Of a DNA stretch of 64,000 nt, positions 27,406-35,047 are shown piece by piece. Source of the DNA: Luteimicrobium album (lineage in GTDB: Bacteria > Actinomycetota > Actinomycetes > Actinomycetales > Cellulomonadaceae). Made by a program: the position numbers and the translations under genes. Every line of letters begins with the position of its first letter. Within the stretch, counting starts at the first letter, position 1. Location: positions 3,348,001-3,412,000 of the forward strand of contig NZ_BSUK01000001.1 in NCBI RefSeq assembly GCF_030161555.1, written 5' to 3'. Under the pieces are notes generated by a model. It saw only the letters and a program-made list of their open reading frames with translations, was not told the origin of the DNA and ran no database searches.

Positions 27406-28023
27406 TCAGGGCTGGCGCACCGGGGACGGGCTCAGCTCGAACCCGTCCGGGTCGGTCGCGGGGGCAGCGTCCCAGCCGATCACGAGCCCGTGCCCGCCCG
27501 TGCCCTCCGGGGCCACGCCCACGTCCTTGGCGAGCGCCGCCCGCTTGTACAGAGCGAGCGTCACGGCGCCGTCCTGGGGCTCGAACTCGACGTACTTGCT
27601 GCCGAAGCTCTTCGCGACGGTCAGTCCGTGCTCGGCGTAGAACCGCTGGGTCGCCTTGACGTCGGCGACGCCGAGCAGCAGGACGGTGCGCGTGACGGCG
27701 GAGTCGTCGTCGGCGGTCGCCTTGCCGGTCGCAGCGAGCTTCACGATCGTGCCGTCCGGCCCGCGAACCACGCCCGAGTACCCGCCCCAGAGCTGCTTCT
27801 TCGGGGCCTTGAGGTCGTCGGCGCCGAGGGCGAGCGCGTTGGCGTGCAGCAGGTCGACACCTGCGGACGTGGCGACGTCGACGCCGAGGATGAAGCCGCG
27901 GAAGCCCGAGCCGGGCGCGCCTGCGCCCGTGCGGACCGGGGTTCCGGGGCCGAGGGCTGTGCGGTAGAAGTCGCTGGCGGCGCCGTCGGAGGCGCTGAGC
28001 GTGAGCGACGTGATGGAGGTCAT
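27406..28023 (-). CDS. VOC-superfamily (glyoxalase-like) protein
   Basis: A 205-residue protein made of two vicinal-oxygen-chelate half-domains. Half one: ITSLTLSASDGAASDFYRTALG and SGFRGFILGVDV. Half two: LLGVADVKATQRFYAEHGLTVAKSFGSKYVEFE. The metal-binding His/Glu set of glyoxalase I is not complete (no His in the first strand), so it may be a binding or resistance protein rather than an enzyme. ATG at 28023 has a strong AAGGAG site. Confidence 0.8.
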   Translation of the reverse strand: MTSITSLTLSASDGAASDFYRTALGPGTPVRTGAGAPGSGFRGFILGVDVATSAGVDLLHANALALGADDLKAPKKQLWGGYSGVVRGPDGTIVKLAATGKATADDDSAVTRTVLLLGVADVKATQRFYAEHGLTVAKSFGSKYVEFEPQDGAVTLALYKRAALAKDVGVAPEGTGGHGLVIGWDAAPATDPDGFELSPSPVRQP

Positions 28024-28181
28024 GGTCCGTCTCCTTGCTCGTCGGTGGACCTGTCGCCCACCTGACGCGCCCCGCGCACGACCTGTGACTCGCTCCCCGG
28101 AGGCCGCTCCGTCGGCGAGCCCCGGGGAAAGCACAAGAGGCGCCGCCCGTTGCCGGGAAGCGCCTCTCGTGATGAAGCTGG

Positions 28182-28253
28182 TGGGCGATACTGGGATCGA
28201 ACCAGTGACCTCTTCCGTGTCAGGGAAGCGCGCTACCGCTGCGCCAATCGCCC
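28182..28253 (-). tRNA. tRNA-Val(GAC)
   Basis: Cloverleaf on the minus strand: acceptor GGGCGAT/ATCGCCC with A73, D arm GGCGCAGCGGTAGCGC, anticodon stem CTTCC/GGAAG with loop CTGACAC (anticodon GAC), T arm with GGTTCGATCCC. CCA is not encoded. It is third in a Gly-Cys-Val cluster. Confidence 0.95.
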
Positions 28254-28280
28254 AGGGATGCGGAGCATCCGATTGCTGCG

Positions 28281-28351
28281 AGGTGGAGACGGGATTCGAA
28301 CCCGTGTATACGGCTTTGCAGGCCGCTGCCTCGCCTCTCGGCCACTCCACC
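28281..28351 (-). tRNA. tRNA-Cys(GCA)
   Basis: Acceptor GGTGGAG/CTCCACC with U73, anticodon loop CTGCAAA (GCA), T loop GGTTCGAATCC. The 71-base length and U73 are typical of bacterial tRNA-Cys. Confidence 0.95.
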
Positions 28352-28400
28352 TTGAGACTCGTACCCACAGGCCCTGAAGCCACGAGGATTCGTTCCTCCG

Positions 28401-28473
28401 AGCGGACGACGGGACTCGAACCCGCGACCCTCACCTTGGCAAGGTGATGCTCTACCAACTGAGCCACGTCCGC
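28401..28473 (-). tRNA. tRNA-Gly(GCC)
   Basis: Acceptor GCGGACG/CGTCCGC with U73, D arm GGCTCAGTTGGTAGAGC, anticodon stem CACCT/AGGTG with the GCC anticodon, T arm GGGTTCGAGTCCC. First tRNA of the minus-strand cluster; its promoter must lie in 28474-28666, shared with pabB. Confidence 0.95.
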
Positions 28474-28666
28474 ACGCTGCTTGAGCTTCCGGGGCTTTCC
28501 CCGGCCTCTCGGCGCGTTCAGAACTTTAGACGACTTTGGGGCCCGGAGCCAAACCGGCCCCTCCACGTGTCCGCAGGTGAACGACGCGGAGGAGCCCGAG
28601 CCGCGGAATCGTGCGGATCCTGGACGTGTCGCACCCGGCGGGGTCGGCCGTGGCTACGGTGGCGCG

Positions 28667-29743
28667 GTGACCGACGACAGCCGTGAGGGCCGAGGGAGCG
28701 CCGCTTTCGCCGGGCTGACCGCCCGCAACGCGGTGGAGTGCGTCGACCTCGCCGAGCACCCCGCCGCGCTCGACGCCGGCGGTCCGTGGTTCGTCGTCGT
28801 GCCGTTCGAGGGCGGGGGACGGGCCTGGCGCTTCCGGGAGACCGGGACGCGCCGTACGCCCGACGACGGCGCCCCGGCCTGGGTGGGTCCAGCGCCCGAC
28901 GCGTGGCGCACGTCGCTCGACGGCGCGGCCTACCGGGACGCGGTGCGTGCCGTCCGCGCCGAGATCCGCGCCGGTGAGGTCTACCAGGTCAACGTGTGCC
29001 GGGTCCTCGAGGCGCCGCTGGCCGCCGGCGCGGGCGGCGAGCCCGACGCGCGGGCGCTGGCAGGCGTCCTCGGGTCGGGCAACCCGGCCCCGTACGGCGG
29101 GTACGTGCACGTGCCCGCGAGCGCCGGCGTCGACCCGGTCTGGGTCGTCAGCGCCTCGCCGGAGCTCTTCCTGTCGCTGCGGGACGGAGTGCTCACCTCG
29201 GGGCCCATCAAGGGGACCGCGGCACGCGCGGGCGGGCTGACCGACAAGGACCGCGCGGAGAACGTCATGATCACGGACCTCGTCCGCAACGACCTGCAGC
29301 GGGTCTGCGTGCCGGGCAGCGTGGAGGTGGTGGACCTGCTTGCCGAGGAGGAGCACCCCGGGCTCGTGCACCTGGTCTCGCGCGTCGCCGGGCGGCTGCG
29401 CCCCGGGTTGGGCTGGGCCGAGGTGCTGGCGGCCACGTTCCCGCCTGCGTCGGTCTCCGGCGCGCCCAAGTCGTCCGCGCTCCGGACGATCCGTAGGCTC
29501 GAGCCCGTGCCGCGCGGTCCCTACTGCGGTGCGGTCGGCTGGGTCGACCCGGCGCGTGGCCGCGCCGAGCTGGCTGTCGGGATCCGCACGTTCTGGTGGT
29601 CCGACGGCGCGCTCCGGTTCGGCACGGGCGCCGGCATCACGTGGGGCTCGGACCCCGATCACGAGTGGGCCGAGACGGAGCTGAAGGCGCGACGCCTGGT
29701 GGCGCTGGCGTCGTCGGGCAGGACGGACGAGGAGGACGGATGA
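28667..29743 (+). CDS. pabB: Aminodeoxychorismate synthase component I-like chorismate-binding enzyme
   Basis: A 358-residue chorismate-utilising enzyme of the folate (p-aminobenzoate) pathway. The catalytic domain is complete: EIRAGEVYQVNVCRVL, SASPELFLSL, GPIKGTAAR, NVMITDLVRNDLQRVC, TFPPASVSGAPK, CGAVGWVDP, GAGITWGSDPDHEW. The N-terminal region is short. PabB is favoured over anthranilate synthase because an aminotransferase class IV gene (PabC-like) overlaps its stop by ATGA. GTG at 28667 gives VTDDSREG. An upstream in-frame start would run through non-coding DNA. Confidence 0.9.
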   Translation: MTDDSREGRGSAAFAGLTARNAVECVDLAEHPAALDAGGPWFVVVPFEGGGRAWRFRETGTRRTPDDGAPAWVGPAPDAWRTSLDGAAYRDAVRAVRAEIRAGEVYQVNVCRVLEAPLAAGAGGEPDARALAGVLGSGNPAPYGGYVHVPASAGVDPVWVVSASPELFLSLRDGVLTSGPIKGTAARAGGLTDKDRAENVMITDLVRNDLQRVCVPGSVEVVDLLAEEEHPGLVHLVSRVAGRLRPGLGWAEVLAATFPPASVSGAPKSSALRTIRRLEPVPRGPYCGAVGWVDPARGRAELAVGIRTFWWSDGALRFGTGAGITWGSDPDHEWAETELKARRLVALASSGRTDEEDG

Positions 29744-30593
29744 CGGCAACGGTGTGGGTGGACGGCAGGATCGTCGATCCGGAGGCGGCGTCGATCGGTG
29801 CGCTGGACCACGGGCTGACGGTGGGCGACGGGGTGTTCGAGACCTGTGGCGTTCAGGACGGGCAGGCCTTCGCGCTGACGCGGCACCTGCGCCGGCTCGC
29901 GCGCTCGGCCGCGGGGCTCGGCCTCGAGGCTCCGGATGAGGCGCTGATCCGCGAGGCCGTCGCCGGGGTACTGACGGCTGCGGGCCCCGAGGCTGCGCGG
30001 CTGCGCATCACGGTGACGGCCGGCCGAGGCCCGCTGGGCTCCGGGCGGACGCCGGGCGCGCAGACGGTCGTCGTGGCGGCGTCTCCGGGTCTGCACCACG
30101 CGACGTCGTCGGTGGTCCGGTCGCCGTGGGTGCGCAACGAGCGCTCCGCCGTCGCCGGGCTCAAGACGACGTCGTACGCCGAGAACGTCGTCGCGCTCGC
30201 TCATGCGTCCGAGCGCGGGGCCGACGAGGCCCTGCTCGCGAACACGGTCGGCGAGCTGTGCGAGGGCACGGGCGCGAACGTGTTCGTCGAGCGCGGGGAG
30301 AGCTCGTGACCCCGCCGCTCAGCAGCGGCTGCCTTGCCGGGATCACGCGGGAGCTGCTGCTCGAGTGGGGCGCCGCGGAGGGGCTTCCGGTGCGGGAGGC
30401 GGACCCCGGGGAGCTGCCGTTCTCCGTGCTCGACGACGTCACCGCAGGTCGTGCGCACGTCCTCGTCACGGGCAGCGTCCGCAACGTCACGCCGGTCGTG
30501 CGGCTCGACGACGTCGCCGTCGCAGCCGGGTCGCTGAGCGAGCGAGCCGCGGAGCTGTTCGTGCGCCGTCGGGCGCAGCACGTCGACCCGTGA
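29740..30593 (+). CDS. pabC: Aminotransferase class IV, 4-amino-4-deoxychorismate lyase-like (frame break at 30295-30298)
   Basis: Fold-type IV PLP enzyme, about 284 residues. N-terminal SIGALDHGLTVGDGVFETCG, the Schiff-base lysine in AVAGLKTTSYAENVVAL, then EALLANTVGELCEGTGANVF. The C-terminal part (SGCLAGITRELLLEWG, FVTGSVR-like VLVTGSVRNVTPVV) is in another frame. One extra G at 30295-30298 gives ERGGELVTPPLSSGCLAGIT, as expected. With PabB it would yield p-aminobenzoate and pyruvate; branched-chain or D-amino-acid aminotransferase activity cannot be excluded by sequence alone. Confidence 0.88.
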
Positions 30594-30683
30594 GGTGTCG
30601 GTTTCGCACCACGCGCCGGAGCCGCTATTCTTGACCGCGCACCTGGTGCACCGGTCGTTCCGGTGAGGTCCAGCGTGTGACCC

Positions 30684-30758
30684 GGGCGATTGGCGCAGTG
30701 GTAGCGCGCTTCGTTCACACCGAAGAGGTCACTGGTTCGAACCCAGTATCGCCCACCA
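30684..30758 (+). tRNA. tRNA-Val(CAC) with encoded CCA
   Basis: Acceptor GGGCGAT/ATCGCCC, A73 (30755) and CCA at 30756-30758; anticodon stem CTTCG/CGAAG with loop TTCACAC (CAC). Body nearly identical to tRNA-Val(GAC) at 28182. Excisionase and integrase remnants begin 250 bases downstream, so this is the likely integration site of the island. Confidence 0.95.
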
Positions 30759-30771
30759 GCATCACTGCAGG

Positions 30772-30810
30772 TCAGGGGCCATTTTCTCCCAGCGAGAGAG
30801 TGGCCCCTGA
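30772..30810 (+). terminator. Hairpin downstream of tRNA-Val(CAC)
   Basis: Perfect 10-base arms TCAGGGGCCA (30772-30781) and TGGCCCCTGA (30801-30810), 14 bases after the tRNA. The remaining gap to 31006 shows no further feature. Confidence 0.65.
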
Positions 30811-31006
30811 GTTCTGTCCAGGGGTAGGTGCCCCAGTTCGTACCCCAGTTGGCGGCAGGAATGCCCGCTGCGCGCCGAGGCGTACCCGAGTCGCCGGACG
30901 CGGACGGACAGCCGCGGACGGCCCTGTGCGGCCGTGCACGCACGCCGGTGCTCAGGAGCGCGGGAGGGTGTGTGCTCGTCGACCAGGTAGCCGCATAGGA
31001 ACCTGC

Positions 31007-31217
31007 ATGGACACCAAGTCTCAAATTCCGGGCCGGGTCGGCGGCCGACAAGCTCCTGCTCACCGTCCCCGAAGCCGCAGAGAGGCTCTCGGTCTCGCGC
31101 AGCACCCTGTGCACGCTCATCGACGGCGGCCGCCTCAAGCGGGTGAAGATCGGCAGGTCCGCGCTCGTGAAGGCCGCGGCGCTCGCGCAGTTCGTCGAGC
31201 AATTCGAGGACGCCTGA
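31007..31217 (+). pseudogene. Excisionase / helix-turn-helix DNA-binding protein (frame disturbed)
   Basis: The C-terminal 58 codons read ADKLLLTVPEAAERLSVSRS, then TLCTLIDGGRLKRVKIGRSALV and end EQFEDA, a classic winged-helix excisionase domain. The only plausible start, ATG at 31007 (MDTKSQIPGRVGG), is in another frame and joins only if bases are missing between about 31030 and 31060. The stop is one base before the integrase ATG (31219). Such small proteins steer integrase toward excision of phages or integrative elements. Confidence 0.7.
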
Positions 31218-31218
31218 C

Positions 31219-31625
31219 ATGCCGCCGGGAAGGCGCTCCAACGGCGAGGGTAGCGTTCGGCAATGGCCAGACAACCGCTGGGAGGGGCGGATCGCGTACA
31301 CCGACAACATCACGGGGCGCGTGACCCGCCCAGCGTGTACGGAGCGACCAAGGCTGAGGTGCGGGCCAAGCTCAAGAAAGGTGCTAGAGCGGCTCGGGGC
31401 CGGCCAACCGGCGACCGACGCAAAGATCACCGTGGCGGCGTGGTGCGAGCAGTGGATGGCGACCACTCTCGAGGCGTCGTCGCGGCGACCCATCACCAAG
31501 GACCTGAGCCGCTCGCTCCTGCGGGGGCACGTCGTGCCCACCAGGCTCGGCGAGGTCACGCTCGATCGCCTGCGTCCGAGCCACGTGGACGACTGGCTCC
31601 TGGAGCTGCGTTCGAGGACGCGCAG
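31219..31625 (+). pseudogene. Tyrosine site-specific integrase, N-terminal remnant
   Basis: Starts MPPGRRSNGEGSVRQWPDN and continues with the AP2-like/N-terminal arm (YGATKAEVRAKLKKVLERL), then an SAM-like core-binding domain (ITVAAWCEQWM, LRPSHVDDWLLELRSRT). One base is lost near 31330 and one gained in the A run near 31379, so three frames are used. At about 31610-31625 the integrase text stops within the core-binding domain and runs into unrelated sequence. The catalytic domain with its R-H-R-Y residues is absent, so it cannot be active. Confidence 0.8.
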
Positions 31626-32033
31626 CCGTTCGGCACGCCGACGGGACCGCCAGCACACGGCGAGCCCTCGCGGAGCGCCGACGCACTGGGAACCGTCGTG
31701 GGCCGCGTCGACGACGTCGAGCTGGTCCACGCCGAGGGCAAGATGGCGCTGCAGGCAGCGCTCGAGATCGACGGGTTGTCGCCGGCGACGGCGGGGCGGC
31801 GCGCAGACTGCATGGAGTCCTGGGCGAACCAGACCCAGGCTGTCCTGTCCGCCGGAATCGCCGCCGGGTCCGCGCACCTGGGCGACACGCTGCAGGTCGC
31901 CGTCCTGCGTGCCGGCGAGCAGCGATCGGCCTCGCGGCAAGCGGTCCGTGAGCGGGCGGTGCGGCTGTGTCCGACGCACTCCACGCAGCTGAGCAACTCC
32001 GGGGTGTGCGACGCCTGTGAGCTCGACGGGTGA
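31611..32033 (+). pseudogene. C-terminal fragment of a phage-like hypothetical protein
   Basis: An open frame from the integrase junction reads FEDAQPFGTPTGPPAHG, later EGKMALQAALEIDGLSPATA, and ends NSGVCDACELDG with a CxxC near the stop at 32033. Composition is unlike the frame-shadow sequences nearby, so it looks coding. ATG at 31743 could permit a 96-residue product. The 5' part is missing, apparently removed by the deletion that also removed the integrase catalytic domain. Function unknown. Confidence 0.5.
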
Positions 32034-32201
32034 GTGCTCAAGGCGAGCTCGCCCGCATAGAAACACCATGAGCACCCAACACTCGGGCTTCGCCCACGAG
32101 TCAGTCCATCGTCAACCAGTCGGTCGAGTGGTACACGCCCCCGGAGCTCTTCGAGGCCCTAGGGCCTGTTTCGGAATTGTGATGTGACCTGCGGTTTCGT
32201 C

Positions 32202-33113
32202 ATGATTGAGGTCGTGGGCGATGGGCCGGGGCGGCATGATCTGAGCGATGAGGCGTGGGCGGTGCTGGCGCCGTTGCTGCCGGTCAGGGCGCGTGGACGC
32301 AAGGCGCGGTTCTTGCGTCGGCAGATCGACGGGATCCGGTTCCGGGTCCGCACGGGGTGCCCGTGGCGGGACGTTCCTGGCGACCGGTACGGGCCGTGGG
32401 GTAGCTGCTATCGCCGGTTCCGGGACTGGCAGCGCGACGGGACCTGGGGGCAGGTGATCGACCGGTTGCGCACGATCAGCGACGGGGCCGGGCTGATCGG
32501 GTGGGACCTGAACATCGACTCCACGATCGCTCGCGCTCACCAGCACGCCGCCGGTGCTCGCCGTGACCCGCAGGCGCAGACCGAGCCGCCGGGCGCCGAG
32601 CCGGTCGACCACGGGCTGGGGCGTTCCCGGGGCGGGTGGACCACGAAGGTGCACGCGGCCGCCGAGCAGGGGCAGAAGCTGATGGGCATGGTCGTCACGG
32701 CCGGGCACCGCGGCGACAGCCCGCAGTTCGCGCCCGTGCTCGCCACCGTCAAGGTGGCCCGTCCCGGTGGGGTCGGTCGCCCGCGCACCCGCCCGGACCG
32801 AGTCCGCGCCGACCGGGCGTACACCTCGGCCACCAACCGGGCCCTGCTGCGTGCCCGTGGGATCGCCGCGACGATCCCGGAGAAGGTCGATCAGCAGGCC
32901 AACCGCAAGAAGAAGGGCTCGGCCGGTGGGCGACCGCCGAAGGTCGACTTCACCGACTACAAGCTGCGGTCCGCGGTCGAGTGCATGTTCAACCGCCTCA
33001 AGCGGTGGCGGGCGGTGGCCACCCGGTTCGACAAGCTCCAGGTCCGCTACGAGACCACCGTGACCGTTGCCGCGATCGACGACTGGGTGGCCGCGATCGT
33101 CCGGGCCGCCTGA
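32202..33113 (+). CDS. IS5-family transposase
   Basis: A 303-residue single-frame DDE transposase. An N-terminal DUF4096-like segment (LSDEAWAVLAPLLPVR, GIRFRVRTGCPWRDVP, YRRFRDWQRDGTW) is followed by the catalytic core. First Asp in GWDLNIDSTIARAHQHAA, second Asp in RVRADRAYTSATNRALL, and the Glu in LRSAVECMFNRLKRWRAVATR. Intact, so possibly active. A GTG at 32184 is an alternative start. Confidence 0.93.
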   Translation: MIEVVGDGPGRHDLSDEAWAVLAPLLPVRARGRKARFLRRQIDGIRFRVRTGCPWRDVPGDRYGPWGSCYRRFRDWQRDGTWGQVIDRLRTISDGAGLIGWDLNIDSTIARAHQHAAGARRDPQAQTEPPGAEPVDHGLGRSRGGWTTKVHAAAEQGQKLMGMVVTAGHRGDSPQFAPVLATVKVARPGGVGRPRTRPDRVRADRAYTSATNRALLRARGIAATIPEKVDQQANRKKKGSAGGRPPKVDFTDYKLRSAVECMFNRLKRWRAVATRFDKLQVRYETTVTVAAIDDWVAAIVRAA

Positions 33114-33133
33114 GCGCTGGCATCCTTGCGGGC

Positions 33134-33421
33134 GTGGAGTACTACGCCGCCCCCGAAGGACGCGACGACGTTGATCAGCCCGACCGGGGCGACCTGATCG
33201 ACCTCGTCAACGAGCTCGACACCGACACCAACACGTTCTTCATCGTCTTCCCACGTGACGACGACCTCGAGTGGTCCTACGCCGTCTCCAAGAAGATCAG
33301 CGCATTCGGCGGCTTCGAGCTCGACCGCTTCGATCCCGCCGCCGGCGCCCACGACATCACCACCGCCGCCGACCCCCACACCATCGCCGAAGACATCCTC
33401 ACCTGGATCCGCCGGCGCTAA
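33134..33421 (+). CDS. Small acidic passenger protein inside the IS5 element
   Basis: A 95-residue ORF starting GTG (VEYYAAPEGRDDVDQPDRGD), then LIDLVNELDTDTNTFFIVFP, DDDLEWSYAVSKKISAFGGF, and ending ILTWIRRR four bases before the right inverted repeat. It begins 20 bases after the transposase stop, so it would be cotranscribed. Strongly acidic with a beta-strand-rich middle, reminiscent of small immunity or anti-toxin proteins, but no family is recognised. Most IS5 elements carry only the transposase. Confidence 0.6.
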   Translation: MEYYAAPEGRDDVDQPDRGDLIDLVNELDTDTNTFFIVFPRDDDLEWSYAVSKKISAFGGFELDRFDPAAGAHDITTAADPHTIAEDILTWIRRR

Positions 33422-33873
33422 CCCATTCCGAAACAGGCCCTAGGGCTCGAGTTCGACCTCGACCCATGCTCGCCCGGCGCCGGGAAGTCGTTCGTCCCAG
33501 CCCTGCACCACTACACCGAGGCCGATGACGGCCTCACGTTCCCATGGTTTGGCACCGTCTGGATGAATCCTCCCTACGGGCTGGAGACCGGTGCCTGGAT
33601 GCGCAAGATCGCTGAGCACGGCGACGGCATCGCCCTCGTCTTCGCCCGGCCCGACACGAAGTGGTTCCAGGAGCACGGAGCGACCGCCGACGTCACGTGC
33701 TTCGTGTCGGGTCGCATCAAGTTCTTCCGCGGCAACACCAACGACCGCGCAGGCACCCCAGGTGCCGGGTCGATGCTTCTGGCGTGGGGGCCGAAGGCGT
33801 CTGCAGCGCTCCTGTCGGCCGGGCTCGGTGCCTGCTTCGCCCGCGTCCACGCGGGCAGCCTGCCCCCGGCGGG

Positions 33874-34872
33874 CTAGCTGTGATGTCCAGGCAGGTTGTT
33901 GTCGATCCTGCTGATGGGTGGGGCTCCGATGGCGGAGTGGTGCCTGTGGTGATTGTAGAAGTGGAGCCAGCCGGGTAGCGCGGATCGGCGCTCGGATTCG
34001 GATCCGTAGAAGCGGGCGTAGGCCCAGCCGTCGGCGAGGGTGCGGTGGAAGCGCTCGATCTTCCCGTTGGTCTGCGGCCGGTAGGGGCGGGTCTTCTTCG
34101 CGGTGATCCCGAGCTGCGTGCAGGCGTCGCGCCAGGCGTGGGACTTGTAGGCAGACCCGTTGTCCGAGAGAACCCGCTCGACGGTGACGCCGCGGGCAGC
34201 GAACCAGGACACCGCGCGGCGCAGGACACCGATCGCGGTGTCTGCCTTCTCGTCGGCATGGATCTCTGCGTAGGCGACGCGGGAGTGGTCGTCGATCACG
34301 GTATGCACGAACGCAGTGCCGAGCTTGGGCTCGTGACGGTGGTTCCTGTTCTTCGTGCGGTTGGCGGTGGCTTCCCGGTTGCGCTCGCCTTGGACGCGTC
34401 CGACGAATCGCCAGCCGCCACCATCGGGGATGTTGCCGAACTTCGTGACGTCGACATGGATCAGCGAGCCGGGGTGGTCGTGCTCGTAACGGCGGATCGA
34501 CTCACCGCTAACTCGGTCGATATGGCTGAGCCTGTTGATCCGGCAGCGCACCAGGACCGCGTGAACGGTCGATGCGGGCAGGCCGAGCTCGCCGGCGATC
34601 TGTATCGGTCCCAGTCGGCGTCGCCACCGCCTCTTCACGATCTGCTTAACCACGGGCAGTGGTGTCTTCGTCGGCATCGACCATGGTCGGCTCGAACGAT
34701 CGGCCATCCCGGCGGGTCCCTCCGAACGCAGCCGGGCCGCCCACTTGCGGGCAGTGACGGGCGAGACCATGAACATCTTCGCTGCGACCTGCGGCGACCA
34801 GTGATCCTCGACGATCAAGCGCGCCAGCCGCAGCCGGGCACGCGGGGTCAGAGCAGCGTTAGCGTGGGACAC
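33874..34872 (-). CDS. IS481-family transposase
   Basis: A 332-residue DDE transposase. N-terminal HTH (ARLIVEDHWSPQVAAKMFMVSPVTARKW) and a leucine-rich HTH half precede an rve-type core. Catalytic residues: Asp in PGSLIHVDVTKFGNIP, Asp in RVLSDNGSAYKSHAW, and Glu in TNGKIERFHRTLADGWAY. The C-terminal text FYNHHRHHSAIG is typical. The reading frame uses a TAG supplied by the flanking GCTAGC duplication, so the element itself has no stop codon at that end. Intact. Confidence 0.93.
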   Translation of the reverse strand: MSHANAALTPRARLRLARLIVEDHWSPQVAAKMFMVSPVTARKWAARLRSEGPAGMADRSSRPWSMPTKTPLPVVKQIVKRRWRRRLGPIQIAGELGLPASTVHAVLVRCRINRLSHIDRVSGESIRRYEHDHPGSLIHVDVTKFGNIPDGGGWRFVGRVQGERNREATANRTKNRNHRHEPKLGTAFVHTVIDDHSRVAYAEIHADEKADTAIGVLRRAVSWFAARGVTVERVLSDNGSAYKSHAWRDACTQLGITAKKTRPYRPQTNGKIERFHRTLADGWAYARFYGSESERRSALPGWLHFYNHHRHHSAIGAPPISRIDNNLPGHHS

Positions 34873-34987
34873 GAGGGCCTCCCGGTTCGTGAAGCGGTTG
34901 AACTCAACAACTCCACTTCACAACCGGAGGCCCTCACCCTCAGCTCTTCACGGCCGTGTCGCCGAAACAACGTCCCTGGACATCACA
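33879..34987 (-). mobile_element. IS481-family insertion sequence
   Basis: Ends TGTGATGTCCAGG (33879-33891) and its complement (34975-34987) form perfect 13-base inverted repeats. The 6-base GCTAGC at 33873-33878 and 34988-34993 is the target duplication. Length 1109 bp. It sits exactly at the 3' end of the methyltransferase gene. Confidence 0.92.
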
Positions 34988-35047
34988 GCTAGCTCGTGAT
35001 CGCCGTCGACCGGAGTACCTGTCGCAGGCGGTCCCTAGTCTGGCACC

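Larger units (their letters stand above)
32162..33440 (+). mobile_element. IS5-family insertion sequence with a passenger ORF
   Basis: Terminal inverted repeats are perfect over 15 bases: GGGCCTGTTTCGGAA at 32162-32176 and its complement at 33426-33440. Both ends are flanked by TA (32160-32161 and 33441-33442), the target duplication common in the IS1031/IS427 groups. Length 1279 bp. It contains the transposase gene and a second small ORF. Confidence 0.9.
32068..33877 (+). pseudogene. Phage-type DNA N6-adenine methyltransferase, interrupted by an IS5-family element
   Basis: The left part (ATG 32068; MSTQHSGFAHE, then NQSVEWYTPPELFEA) and the right part (LEFDLDPCSPGAGKS, FGTVWMNPPYGLETG, ALVFARPDTKWFQ, SGRIKFFRGN) are the two halves of a Dam-type methyltransferase with the catalytic NPPY. 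Removing 32162-33440 plus one TA copy joins the codons exactly as FEALGLEFDL. A further small frame disturbance lies near 32100. The native TAG (33875-33877) sits inside the target duplication of the next IS. Phage methyltransferases of this type protect phage DNA from host restriction. Confidence 0.85.

Noticed and set aside
31219..32033. One full-length integrase gene
   Set aside because: The catalytic domain with its Arg-His-Arg-Tyr residues is not found in any frame after 31625.
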